Shown here: piece after piece, positions 21,679 to 31,742 of the stretch | How positions within the stretch are numbered: the first letter of the stretch is position 1 | Layout: each line of letters starts with the position of its first letter | DNA from: Roridomyces roridus | Taxonomy: Eukaryota; Basidiomycota; Agaricomycetes; Agaricales; Mycenaceae | Assembly: GCA_029378245.1 (NCBI GenBank) | Contig: JARKIF010000138.1 | Coordinates: 20,222-84,221 of the forward strand | Direction: 5' to 3' | Length of the DNA stretch: 64,000 nucleotides | Made by a program: the position numbers and the translations under genes | Notes under the pieces: model-generated | The model's input: only the letters and a program-made list of their open reading frames with translations | Database searches by the model: none | What the model was told of the DNA's origin: nothing

Positions 21679-22654
21679 TTATGGGACCGTGTTCGTCGGG
21701 CTGACGTGGAGAGATGTGCTGGTAGCGCCGCCGACGACAGCTCCGCCGCCACCGCCAGCAGTGGCGGCGACCGAGCCTGGGTCTTGTTGGCCTGTGACAT
21801 CTGCTGAGCCACCAAAAGTGGATGGCCGCGACTCGTTGTCGTTGCTCCGGACTGAAAGGTATACACCAATGCCTATCCCACCGGCGGCAAGCTTGAGTAG
21901 TAACGTTAGCGGTATGCAATACGAGCTTGAACGAACAGACGCACCAGCAAGAAGATGATGCCGACAATCCAAAGGGTGCGACGAGTTCGCGAAGACTTGC
22001 CCTGAGTTTTTTCGAGCCAGGAACTCTTTTCAATGTCTGGCAGTTGCTCCTGCTGAGCACTGGCATTGAAATGCCGCCAAAAGGCGGACGACCTGTCCAG
22101 GTTATCATCCTCATTGCCACGGATGATGTGAGCGGTCGAGTCGGCGTATCGGGATGTAGATGAGTAGAGGGTCGTTTGGGAGACAGAGTTGGGTATAGGC
22201 GGAGTTCGCGTCGGGGGCCCTTGTGCAAATGCAGGGGTAACAGGGACAGGGAGTGGAGGTTGTGGCTGGTAACTGTATTGATCAGGGCGGGAGGGTTGAC
22301 GCTGCAGCCGCGGGTCCTCCTCGGGACGAGAAGGCTGCCGATGTAGCATTGGCTGCGGTTGGTCTGGTCGTGAAGGTTGGCGCTGAAGTGGTGGTTGTGT
22401 GGGTCGGCCGTATTGCGGCTGAGGCCCAGCGCGAAGTTGTGGAGGAAGGGAGTCGTCTGGTCGAGAAGGCTGACGCTGAAGCGACCGCTGGGGTTGCTGC
22501 GCTAGCTCCTCGGGACGTTGCTGGGGTCCTGGACGAAGTTGGGGGGGAATGGAGGGACCTGCACGGCCATTTTGATAATCCTGGGCAAGCGAGTCAGGGA
22601 CGGCGAGAAGAACAATAAGAATAGCTTGCTCACCACAGGAGGACGTCTACTCAT
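21679..22654 (-). CDS. Single-pass membrane protein with LQRQPSRPD repeats (paralog of 5065-6282)
   Basis: Three exons: 22634-22654 (21 nt), 21945-22580 and 21679-21891. The N-terminal half is Pro/Gln/Arg-rich with four imperfect copies of LQRQPSRPD. Next comes the motif FWRHF...SSWLEKTQ, then one transmembrane helix across the second splice (TLWIVGIIFLL joined to LAAGGIGIGVYLS). The tail is Gly/Ser-rich with TSLHVSPTNTV at the very end. Motif order and spacing match the gene at 5065-6282, so they are paralogs about 15 kb apart with diverged N-termini. The intron at 21892-21944 lies inside the helix. The function is unknown. Confidence 0.75.
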
Positions 22655-23696
22655 TGTGGTAGTCGTGAATGAAGGGGGACGCCTGGTCCTAATGCTGGTA
22701 CGCTAAATAGCATGCAAGTCCGAACAACCGCTGGCAGAATTGTGTTTTCGGTCGAGCCCGCAGCAGTGCAACTCGAAATGGTTATGGAAGCGCGGACGAA
22801 GCAACCTGTCACTGATCCGCCGGTTACCAAAATGGGGTGGAGCAACTCTCTCCCAAAACACAACAGAGAACGAAGAAAGACGAAGAACAAGAGAAGAAGA
22901 AGACGCGAGACTATCAAGGCGTATCGCTCATATGTACAGATCCTGCTACTGGACGACATCAAGGCACCGTAACGACCACTTGCAGCCTTCTGATTCCGCT
23001 TGCTCCCGCTCTCAAGCCTTACTCCTGAAATCCAACAAGACTCCCGGGAATATGTGCTTTCTGGGGCTCGAGGAACAAACGCTCAAGGGTCCGGACACGC
23101 ATCTTTCTGATTGTCACTGGTGAAACGTAGCACGGCGTCCAGCGCGCTCCATGTATTTCGGGTCTCTGGGAGTCCCTGGGATCTACGTAGAGCCGCCGCG
23201 TCATAACAACCAATATTTATCCCTCCGCGCAGTCGGATAGATTTAGTGTAGCCCGTGGCCTGAGACTTCCCTTTTCGTGTTCAACTGAAATTGGCTGCTG
23301 GCATCCTTCCCCCCCCGACCCCGGACTCGGTGGCTTCATTTCCGTGACTCGAAGGTTTGATTCTCGTATTCGAAGACTTCTATGAGTTCCTCTTTCGAAA
23401 GCCACACGACTAGGCGGCCCCAGAGCTGTATTGTGGCATTCTAGTACCCCAGAAATCACGCAGTTGATTCTGTTCATGTAACAGCACGACAATTAAATTC
23501 CCGGAGCCTGGAGGATGGACAGTCGAGGCAAGATGGCAGGTCGATAAATAGATTCCCTTTGCCAGGCAGTAGTGGCCGTAGAGTCGTTAAAAGTCGGAGA
23601 TGTTGGAGGTACAAGACAGAAATCACATGGCAAACCGATCAGCAATGGTTATCAACAGCCGATCCCGGATTTTAAAAAGTGCGCCTCTGGAAGGGC
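22655..23696. other. About 1 kb intergenic, no supported gene
   Basis: The small frames here are not convincing. It contains the promoter of the minus-strand membrane protein and that of CAT2. Confidence 0.5.
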
Positions 23697-25771
23697 ATGA
23701 CCAGCATGCTCCGGCTGACCACCCGTCTCGCCCGACCCTCACGCTCTTTCCCAATGGCGCCGCTCTCACGCAAGACTTCCACAGAAGTTCCTCCAAAGGG
23801 CTACGCCATCGACCCCACTGCGGGCCCCATGCTCCGTTTCCAAGCATCTCTGCCTCGCCTCCCTGTCCCGACACTCGCATCCACAGCGGCAAAGTACCTC
23901 GAATCAACCCGCCCGCATCTTACCTCGGCCGAATTCGCCCGCACGGAAGCAGCCGTAAATGATTTCGTGTCTTCCCCACTCGCTGCGCAGCTCCAGGAAC
24001 GTTTGCAAGCAAGGGCAGCCGAGCCAGGGATGGTCAACTGGCTGAGTCAGTGGTGGAACGACGTCGCGTACATGGGATACCGCGACCCCCGTCGTCGTCT
24101 TCGTCTCGTACTTTTACGTCCACCTGAATGACCCACTACGGACAACTCCCGCGGCGCGTGCAGCCAGTCTTGTCAAGGCAATTCTGCCGTTTAGGAGCAT
24201 GGTGGAGAGCAAGGAGCTCGAGCCGGAGAAGGTTAAAGGTGCCCCGCTATGTATGGCGTCCTATAAATGGCTGTGTGTAACTTTCGCAACTTTTTCTCTG
24301 GAACGACAGTTGACACAGAATTCCAAAGATTCCACGCCTGCCGATACCCCGTCAAACCTTCCGACACGGCCCGCAAGTTTGACCCCGCGACCCACAACCA
24401 TGTAGTCTTCCTGCGCAAAAACAAATTCTTCCTCGTCCCACTGGCGCACCCGTCCGGTGAAGAGTTGTCTGCCGCGGAACTCGAGATGTGCGTCAACTAT
24501 ACACGAGAAATGTGCTACCGCTGACTTGCATTCAGTCAAGTCAACCGCGTTATCCAACTCGCAGGCGACTCGGCCGGTACACCCGTCGGTGCCCTCACAT
24601 CGGACAATCGGGACAACTGGACCGATGCTCGCGCCGCCCTCCTTGCTGCTGATCCCTCCAACGCCGCGACCCTTGAAGCGATCGAGAGTGCCATGATTCT
24701 CGTTTGCCTTGACGACACCAAGCCTGTTACGCGAGAGGACATTTCCAAGGCTTGCTGGACTGGCGACGGGCGGAATCGTTTCTACGACAAGCATCAATGT
24801 GAGCTTTCTTTTCATCGACAGACGATAATTTTTGAAGGTGAACAGTGCTCGTCTTCGAGAATGGACGCTCTGGGTTCATTGGCGAGCATTCGTGTATGGA
24901 CGGAACGCCCACGCTTCGGCTGAATGAATTCGTCCTTGCTACGCTCGCCACTGGCAAGGCGGATCTTGGACCTGCCTCTGCCTCGCCGGAAAAGCTTCCT
25001 TCGCCAACGGAACTCGGCTTTGTCCTCAACGCCACGACACGAGACCTAATTGCTGGTGCCGAGAAGCGGTTCGATGAACTCGTTGGGGCACACGAGCTGC
25101 ACGTGCTGCACTACGAGGGCTACGGCAAGGACTTGGTCAAGACTTTCGGTGTGTCGCCCGATGCGTGGGCGCAGCTCGTCAAGCAGCTTGCGTTCCACAA
25201 GATGAACGGGCGGCCGGGTCGGACGTACGAGAGCGCGCAGACGAGAAAATACCAACTTGGGCGTACCGAGGTCATTCGGAGCGCGAGTAACGAGAGCAAG
25301 GCCTGGGCGGAGGCGATGCTTGACCCGAGGGAGAGCGATTTCAAGCGGGCGGCTCTATTCCGGAAGGCTGCGACGAGGCATATTCAGTATTCTGCATGGG
25401 CGGCGGACGGGCAGGGTGTGGATCGGCATTTGTTTGGGTTGAAGAGGATGTTGAAGGAGGGTGAGCCTGTGCCGGAGATTTACACTGATGCGGCGTTCGG
25501 GAGGACGAACCACTGGGAGCTCAGCACGTCGCAGCTGAGTAGCCCGTATGTTGATGGGTGGGGTTACGGCGAGGTGGTGCCTGATGGGTATGGGCTGTCG
25601 TATGCGATTGGGGACAGGCATATTCGTTGGACGATTACGAGTGCGAGGGGAGATGCGGCCGTGTTGAAGCATTATTTGGCAGAGGCTGCTACGGAGGCGA
25701 GGGATATGATGGAGAGGGCACAGAAGGAAGAGAGAAAGGCAATGCAGATGGAGGGTAAATCCAAATTGTAG
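23697..25771 (+). CDS. CAT2: Carnitine O-acetyltransferase, dual mitochondrial/peroxisomal, with one frame break
   Basis: Exons: 23697-24272, 24329-24487, 24536-24798 and 24846-25771. The reading is single-frame except for one extra C in the five-C run near 24086-24090. Without it RDP continues as VVVFVSYFYVHLNDP and the protein is 640 residues. Family signatures include WLSQWWNDVAYMGYRDP, KWLFHACRYPVKPSD, the catalytic histidine (~347) in GEHSCMDGTPT, and HYEGYGKDLVK. The enzyme swaps acetyl between CoA and carnitine, moving C2 units between peroxisome, cytosol and mitochondria. The N-terminus is a mitochondrial presequence (MTSMLRLTTRLARPSR). The C-terminus ends SKL, a type 1 peroxisomal signal. 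This is the arrangement known for fungal CAT2. The frame break is probably a sequence error. Confidence 0.9.
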
Positions 25772-25871
25772 GGTTGTAGTATTTTTATTGTTGTATAGAG
25801 GGTTGGAAATTGAAGCGCCCACGGAGACACAGCCACTTTGATCCAGTAATCTCGCTTGTTCACACACAACC

Positions 25872-27146
25872 ATGGACTTGCAGCCCCAAGAGAGTGAGAG
25901 CGCAGTCAAGCCAGTCGACAGCGTTCAAGATACGCCTCAAAGGTCTGTTTCTCGCTCTATCGCGCAACGTTGAACCCGAATTGAACCATCTCCATTGCAG
26001 TGAAGTTGAAGTTGAATCATTTAGCCCAATCTATGTACGCTATGCTGACCCTTCCCGGTCTTGTTCGACTCTAATATGAACTCCAGGGATCACCTATCGC
26101 CAATCCGTATGCCCGTATGCGGAGAGATCGTCGTGATATGGCTCTCTGGAGCGGGGATCCGGAGTCTTCTCCTCGCAAGAAACAGAGATTGGATTCAGCG
26201 GATGCAACCATACCTCGCGGTCGGGCTGCGCGTGCTGAACCTAAACCCGTCTTGCGCGACTCCATAGTAACCTCTGCACCACCGTCACCTTCCGAGAAGG
26301 TTGCGCGTGTAGAGTCGACGTCGTCTTATCTTTCTCAATCACCAAGCTTCAAGTTGAAGGTTGGTTGATTAACCTCCCGGCTGGACTCGCATTGATTCTT
26401 CGTGCACAGAATGCCCCGATACCGAGATTGGATGTGCCTACTACAACTACGAGTACCGGTCAACCGGGCAGGCCTGTTAGACCTGAACCTGAACCTGAAC
26501 CTGTCTTGCGCAACTCGAATGTAGCATCTTCATCACCTCCCGAGAAGGTTGCGCGTATAGAGTCGACGCCTTATCTTTCTCAATCACCAAGCTCAGTGAA
26601 GGTTGGTTAACCCTTCAAAGTAGTCTACCTCCTGGACTCGCATTGATTCTTCGTTCACAGAATGCGGCTGTCTCGCCTGTCCCTGCTGTGGAGAACGCTG
26701 TGCGGTCCGGGAATGTCAGCCCGAGAAAAGAGTCGGTGTCGCGGTTGACTTTGTTGTTGGTTGGTTCGCATTCAACTGTTTTACAGCCCTGTATGGCTTG
26801 ACCGTCTCATGGCCGACTCTCAACAACGGGATATACCAAGTGAGGTACTTGGACGACCGCATGTTCAGTTAGGGCCTTTTCCCCTAATCCCGTCTTCCAG
26901 GCCGCCGCACACCGCTCGCGCCATCCATGGCAGTTTCTGGTTGACGACGAGGCGTTGCCGGCATCTTCACGAATAATCAAGTCTCGCTGATCCATCGCTC
27001 GGCTCAATGACGTAGGTTGGTTGACCAGTTGATCCATGGGAGCTGCACTCGAGAGCTTGCATTAACAGAAAGCCAGAAGTGGCGCCAGACTGGCCGAGCC
27101 GATTCCGCCGGACGACCCCGCATGGTTTTCTTGCAAAGGATATTAA
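25872..27146 (+). pseudogene. Orphan gene, copy A (decayed paralog of 28775-30006)
   Basis: Exons 25872-25942, 26001-26034, 26087-26359, 26410-26601, 26661-26731 and from 26785 match copy B in order and phase: MDLQPQESESAVKPV, FSPIYGSPIANPYARMRRDRRD, and DPVWLDR. After about 26865 the homologous sense moves to another frame (FQAAAHRSRHPWQFLVDDEALP). It then meets a stop before the donor that copy B uses. A last homologous exon (KARSGARLAEPIPPD) ends at 27146. Copy A also has an exon-intron unit duplicated inside it. The family is unrecognised: basic, Ser/Pro-rich, probably nuclear (PRKKQRL). The lesions make copy A likely non-functional, unless the break is a sequencing error. Confidence 0.6.
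26230..26660 (+). repeat. Intragenic exon-plus-intron tandem duplication in orphan copy A
   Basis: Two successive units each contain a coding part, with matching pieces EKVARVES / EKVARIES and YLSQSPS in both. Each coding part is followed by an intron that begins GTTGGTT and ends in a near-identical stretch (gactcgcattgattcttcg, then CACAG). Unit 1 is about 26230-26409 and unit 2 about 26470-26660. Copy B has only one such region. Confidence 0.75.
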
Positions 27147-27473
27147 CATTAAAGATTTCGTCGTCCGCGCCGCCTGTTTGCGGCGTTGTTAAAAATCGCA
27201 CTCAAGATCTAGCGGCTACGCTTGTACAAGACGCCCACTTGTCTTTTTTCACCTGTTGTATTGTGTATGTAACACAAATGTTTGGAATATATCTTGATTG
27301 TATCTGGGCTCTTATCTCAGCAGTCGAACTTCGATGAGCAGAATTTCTGACAGCATCCGATGATACTCACTTCGGGTTGATATGCACTCACTCTTCGTCA
27401 GGGTTGTAGCATCCCTTGAACATACTTGTATTACTCGCAACCTTTACTTGCTCTCGAATGTGGAGATAGACGA

Positions 27474-28285
27474 CTACGAGGTCGGAGGCGCAACAAACAT
27501 AAACGTCCCCGCAATTGGGTTTCCGAGGTCCACGGCTGCGGCAAAGGCACTGATGTTGAAGTTTTCAATCGAGGTGTTGCCGTTGATGAGGGTCTGGCTC
27601 GCGAATTCCGCAGATTGATGGAAGAGCAGGAAGACGTATCTTTGAGAGGGAGGTTGGTTAAACTGAATGTAAGGTGAAAACAAACTCCGCACCTGTGAGC
27701 ATCCGAGCCAGCAGGAGGAGACGGTTGGAGGAATTCGGAGATGGCGGGGGTGCTGTTCACGAGGAGGCCGCCCTCGTTGTTGAAATTACCGCCCAAGAAG
27801 TGTCTGCATGGCTGGTTATTTGGTATGTAGTCGACTGGCAAAAAAGCGCACCTAATTTGCGCCACGGTGGGAGCTTGCGGCGTAGGTGCATCAGGGTCTA
27901 CTGCAGCCACAACAAACGGCCCTTGTCCTACATCTCCGACGACTTGGAACGTCGGCGGTCCAGCGGTGTCTAAGTTCGGGCAGGATTAATACTTTGCACA
28001 CCCAGTCAGAGGAGATGCACCATTCTGGGGTACTTGTATTCCCGCTTTGAGCGTAATGGGCGAGCCAGTCGCTTGGGGCAGGGAAACTTCGAGCAGAGCG
28101 GTGGGCTCGAAGGTGATGTGTAGGTCCTCAGAGATCTAGTGGGAGCTGAACAAAAAAGGCTTGAAAATGATTACAATATGTACGTTGGCGGCAACGAAGG
28201 CTTCTTCAACGTCAGTGATAGAGACGTCTTGCGCGACAGCGACAAGGGCGAGGGATATGAGAGATGTAAAGCGAGAGAGACGCAT
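27474..28285 (-). CDS. Secreted phosphatidylethanolamine-binding (PEBP-like) protein, intact copy
   Basis: Five exons: 28184-28285, 28021-28135, 27852-27969, 27693-27803 and 27474-27639. They encode 203 residues without a break. The N-terminus is a signal peptide (MRLSRFTSLISLALVAVAQ). PEBP signatures follow: the anion-pocket motif VDPDAPTP, QIRHFLGG, and PPAGSDAHRYVFLLF, with IAGTFMFVAPP at the end. Such proteins bind phospholipid headgroups or act as protease and kinase modulators. Secreted members are common in mushrooms, but their role is unclear. A second copy, split by a transposon, lies at 37737-38356 plus 46249-46439. The upstream regions of the two copies are also alike. Confidence 0.9.
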
Positions 28286-28329
28286 TGCTGAGAATGAGGG
28301 AAAAGAGTCTGTTCGTTGACCATTTTATA

Positions 28330-28540
28330 CTATATCGGCGCTGAAGAAGCATGCGTTCATGGGGTGAAGATGTAAAAATATCGCAGAGGCAGCGGTCCCA
28401 GAAAAGAGAGGTCGCGGACGAATGAGCCCGATTTATAAATTTTCGAGGGCATACAGCTCCGAGTCTGATATTTTTGAGTGAGCACGGCGCAAAGAGGCCG
28501 CATCCATTACAGTTTTAGCACACAAAGGCCAGCTGCACCG
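28330..28540 (-). promoter_or_regulatory. PEBP promoter block duplicated at about 46470-46690
   Basis: Upstream of the intact PEBP gene the plus strand carries tcgagggcatacagctccga and tgatatttttgagtgag. Both recur in the same order and spacing upstream of the split copy, near 46590-46625. Conservation between the duplicates while the surroundings differ makes this the likely promoter region. Confidence 0.5.
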
Positions 28541-28672
28541 TGGTGTAGACCGGCGGTGGTGCGTCGGCATCTGTTTAGGTCGGAGAGGATGTTGAACTTG
28601 AAGGAGGACGAGCCTCTGCCGCAGATTTATACACAGCGTTTTGAGAGAATAGATGGATGGGAGCAAAATTGA
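28478..28672 (+). pseudogene. Relic of the CAT2 3' coding region
   Basis: A forward frame reads RRHLFRSERMLNLKEDEPLP and QIYTQRFERIDGWE. It matches CAT2 RHLFGLKRMLKEGEPVPEIY and the following HWEL segment. It lies just upstream of orphan copy B exactly as the true CAT2 end lies upstream of copy A. It is the left end of the duplicated unit, not a gene. Confidence 0.7.
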
Positions 28673-28774
28673 GGGTTCCGAACCCTCAATTTTTCCAGTC
28701 TGTTTGCAGTCCATCAGGTTGAAGACGGAGACACAGCCACTTTGATTCAATGATCTCGCTTGTTTCGCACAACC

Positions 28775-30006
28775 ATGGATTCGCAGTGCCCAGAGAGTGA
28801 AAACGGGGTCAAACCAGTCACCAGCATTCCAGATAATCTCAAAACGTCTGTTTCTCGCTCTATCACACTCACTATTGAACCATTTCCATCATGTACAGAG
28901 TTGAATTTAGCCCGATCTACGTAGGCGGCCAGATGCCAAGTATCCTTCCTCTCGTTCAACAGTAAGGACTTCAGGGCTCTCCCATCGCCAATCCATATGC
29001 TCGTCTACGGAGAGACCGCCGTGATCTGGAACTCTGGAGCCAACCTTCACCTCGCAAGAAACCGAGATTGAACTCGGATGCCATACCTCGGGGTCAATCG
29101 GACAGGGTTGATGAACCTCCTAAGCCTGTCTTGTACGACTCGAAAGTAATATCTGGACCATCCCCCGAGATGATTCAGCGTATAACATCTCATATTCGCC
29201 AGTCGCTAGCCTTGAAGGTGAGTTGCCTCTATCCGGTCAGGGCAGATGGCTAACCAGAGTACGCGGATCAAGGCCGAAGCGATCGAAAAGTGGGAGATCG
29301 AGATGCAGCGGAAGATCAACGACAACAACCAAATGGTTCAGAGCGAGCAACTTTGTTTTGAAGAGGAGATCAACCGAAAGAAGCACGAACTGCCTGCCAA
29401 GCCTGTTGAAAGGCTGCGGTATCTGGATAGCCGTTTGGGGGTGCAGGAGTTCCATCCTGAATTTGCATCGATTCTTCCTCGCCCACGGAGTGTCCCGGAC
29501 AGCGTCGTGCGATCTGGGGATGTCAGCAAGAAAAAAGAGTTGGTGTCGCGCTTGACTTGGTTGTTGATCATTCACCTTTTTACAGTCCAGTGTGGCTGGA
29601 ACGTCCAGTGGCGCAGTCAAGTGCGACCCCGGCCGTCAAACTCCCTGACCCCGTTTTCTGGCAGGCGCGCCATCCGTGGCAGGATCTGGTTGAAGATGAG
29701 GCGTTACCGCCATCTTCTTCGAGTCTCAAGGCTGGCTCAACCACAGGCAGCCCGGTTGCCTTGTTCAACAACAATGAGGTAAGTTTTCCAGTTGATTCGG
29801 CGCCCTGTACTCGAGAGCTTGCATGCCAGAAAACCAAAACGGCTGCGAGACTTGCGATGCGACCAATCCCGACTGGTGGATTCAGAGTTGTGGACCACTC
29901 CGCTGTGGGTGATCCAGGATTTTTTCTTCCCAAGGAAACTTCGTCGCGTTCTTATCCCGCCTGGCCGCCGCATTCTCCTCCACAAAACAACAATCGTGCT
30001 CAATAG
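28775..30006 (+). CDS. Orphan protein, copy B, 323 aa
   Basis: Six exons with full frame continuity: 28775-28845, 28899-28920 (22 nt), 28975-29217, 29273-29538, 29586-29778 and 29830-30006. It begins MDSQCPESENGVKPV, followed by FSPIYGSPIANPYARLRRD and a basic SPRKKPRL patch that could be a nuclear signal. A charged helical stretch (KWEIEMQRKINDNNQMVQ, RKKHELPAKPVERLRYL) suggests a coiled coil. The later part has DPVWLERP, RHPWQDLVEDEALPP and a Pro-rich end. I do not recognise the family. Copy A at 25872-27146 is its decayed duplicate. The 3' flank is interrupted 87 bp downstream by the Helitron. Confidence 0.65.
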
Positions 30007-30092
30007 GAGCAAGACGCAACTGCTATATTTTCACCTTTGGAATGTATCTTCACCGCTTGTCTACTTCATGTAATCACTTGGGTTCATATATA

Positions 30093-30119
30093 CTAGCGTT
30101 GACCCGTGCTGACGCACGG
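30093..30119 (-). other. Helitron 3' terminus: CTAG plus hairpin
   Basis: On the plus strand CTAG is followed after 7 bp by CCGTGC, a 4-nt loop and GCACGG. The stem is perfect, and the distance from the end matches Helitron terminators. Confidence 0.8.
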
Positions 30120-30566
30120 CAATCAGATCTCAGCTTTGGAGGGACAATGGGAGCGTCGTTCACAGAGGTCCTTTGTACAACTTTCCTAAAGTAGACACGC
30201 AATTGACTCTTGGGCCATTATTCGGTGGGCATAAAAGGCTGAGAGCGAGGCCGAAGATGCTCGCTGCATGCAGCCCCCTTCCCAGTTCCAAGCCATCTCG
30301 AGACACGCGGTCTGGCCAGACGCGTCACTCATGCGGGATGGTACGAACTGGCAAGGGAATCTCAATTGATTTATGCCGGCCGGTGTCAGACCGACGCGCC
30401 CTGGAGCACCAGGCCCTGCGTGTCGGCGCGGCATCCCGGTCGGCCGATACCTCTTGATTTCCGGCAGCCAAGGCAATCAAAAGGGCAATCAATTTTAATT
30501 CTACGTAGGGCGACGCCGGTAATAGACGATTTTTTTGGGAGCTACTGATGTACGCAATTTTTGACA
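30120..30566. other. Helitron 3' subterminal non-coding DNA
   Basis: About 450 bp between the terminal hairpin and the stop of the accessory gene. No coding or repeat feature was seen. Confidence 0.5.
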
Positions 30567-31617
30567 TTAGCCCAAGGGTGAAGAGGAGGCGGGGTGGCTG
30601 TCGACTCTACGGCGCTTGACGTTGCCAAACGGCATGCTGGGTGAGGGCGTGGACGGCCCAGCTTGCGTAGCCGCCGCCGTCCGGTCCTGAGCGGGCGCTA
30701 TCAATATCAATGGGTATGAGCAGGGCCAGACAATATCAGTGCAGCGGACACGTACTCTTGGCATACTTGGGGGGAGGGGGGACACCTAAGAAAACAACCT
30801 GGCTGACCTCCATTGTGAAACGGTCAGCGTACTTCTCGCCCCGCCGTTCTTCAATGCCAGTCAGCCAGCCGCTGGCTTGGACGTACTTGCCGGGGTACGG
30901 CGTAGGCTTCTTCAAATTGTTGGCCCACCGAGGACCATCCTGGATGACACCGAACACGGGGAATGGTCGCACCGATTTGTCGATCTGGTTGTACTGCTCG
31001 CAGTCCATTTCGAAGGTGGCGTCGTCCCCGTTCCTCTTGGTCGCAAGGCCGCAGACAACCAGACGGGCGCGGTGATTGAGGTCGATGTCGGGGATTTGGA
31101 TGGTGGGGGGTTCAGGAGGGCCATCGACACCGGGGGTCTGGAGCGCAGGAAGAAGCTCGTGGAGAGGAATACACTGGGTAGTGATGAGCATTTTTTTTCA
31201 TTGCAGAAATAGCTCGTACCTCCTCTACGTCTGCGACGAATGAGTATTCGACAGGGTCAAGAGCGTTGGGACCCAGGTTCAGTGAGGAGTCCATGAGGAC
31301 AGGCTGGGAGTACCGATGAGCATTGAGAGTCCGGCAATGTGAAAAAAATAAGTACGCACGAATAACTTGACCCAGTAGACACCCGGACCCTGACCCGGAG
31401 CAGGGAAAAAAATGGCCGTATCATTGAAGATTCGCCCACAGCCGATGATGCCTTCCGGGACGCTGGTTCGCTCGCCGGTTGTGTCGTCAACCTCAATGCT
31501 ACTCCCCACGTAGAAGTGGAGGTCGAAGAACACGGTCTTCGGTTGGCCAGGCAGGGTGCGAGGGTTAGTCACCCGAGCAATGCCGTCGATGAAAGCACCG
31601 GAGTTGGAAGAGACCAT
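30567..31617 (-). CDS. Helitron accessory protein, 296 aa, possibly OB-fold
   Basis: Four exons, all in phase: 31360-31617, 31220-31303, 30756-31173 and 30567-30697. The sequence starts MVSSNSGAFIDGIARVTN and continues FFDLHFYVGSSIEVDD, SLNLGPNALDPVEYSF, IDLNHRARLVVCGLAT and PGKYVQASGWLTGIEE. It ends with a basic KRRRV patch. The beta-rich pattern with 'ARLVVCGLA...YVQASGWLTGI' resembles single-strand nucleic-acid-binding OB folds. That would fit known Helitrons that carry RPA-like proteins. I could not identify the family with certainty, so the OB-fold idea is inference. It lies 125 bp downstream of the transposase stop, on the same strand. Confidence 0.7.
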
Positions 31618-31742
31618 GGCGGTAGGAGGGAAGGAAAATAATGTTTGTACTTGCACGCATGTATAGTTTATATACCACCAGCTACGCGAGTGATTGCCCA
31701 AGCAAGAGAAAACAGATCTAGGGATTTGAAGGCAGGGTACGG

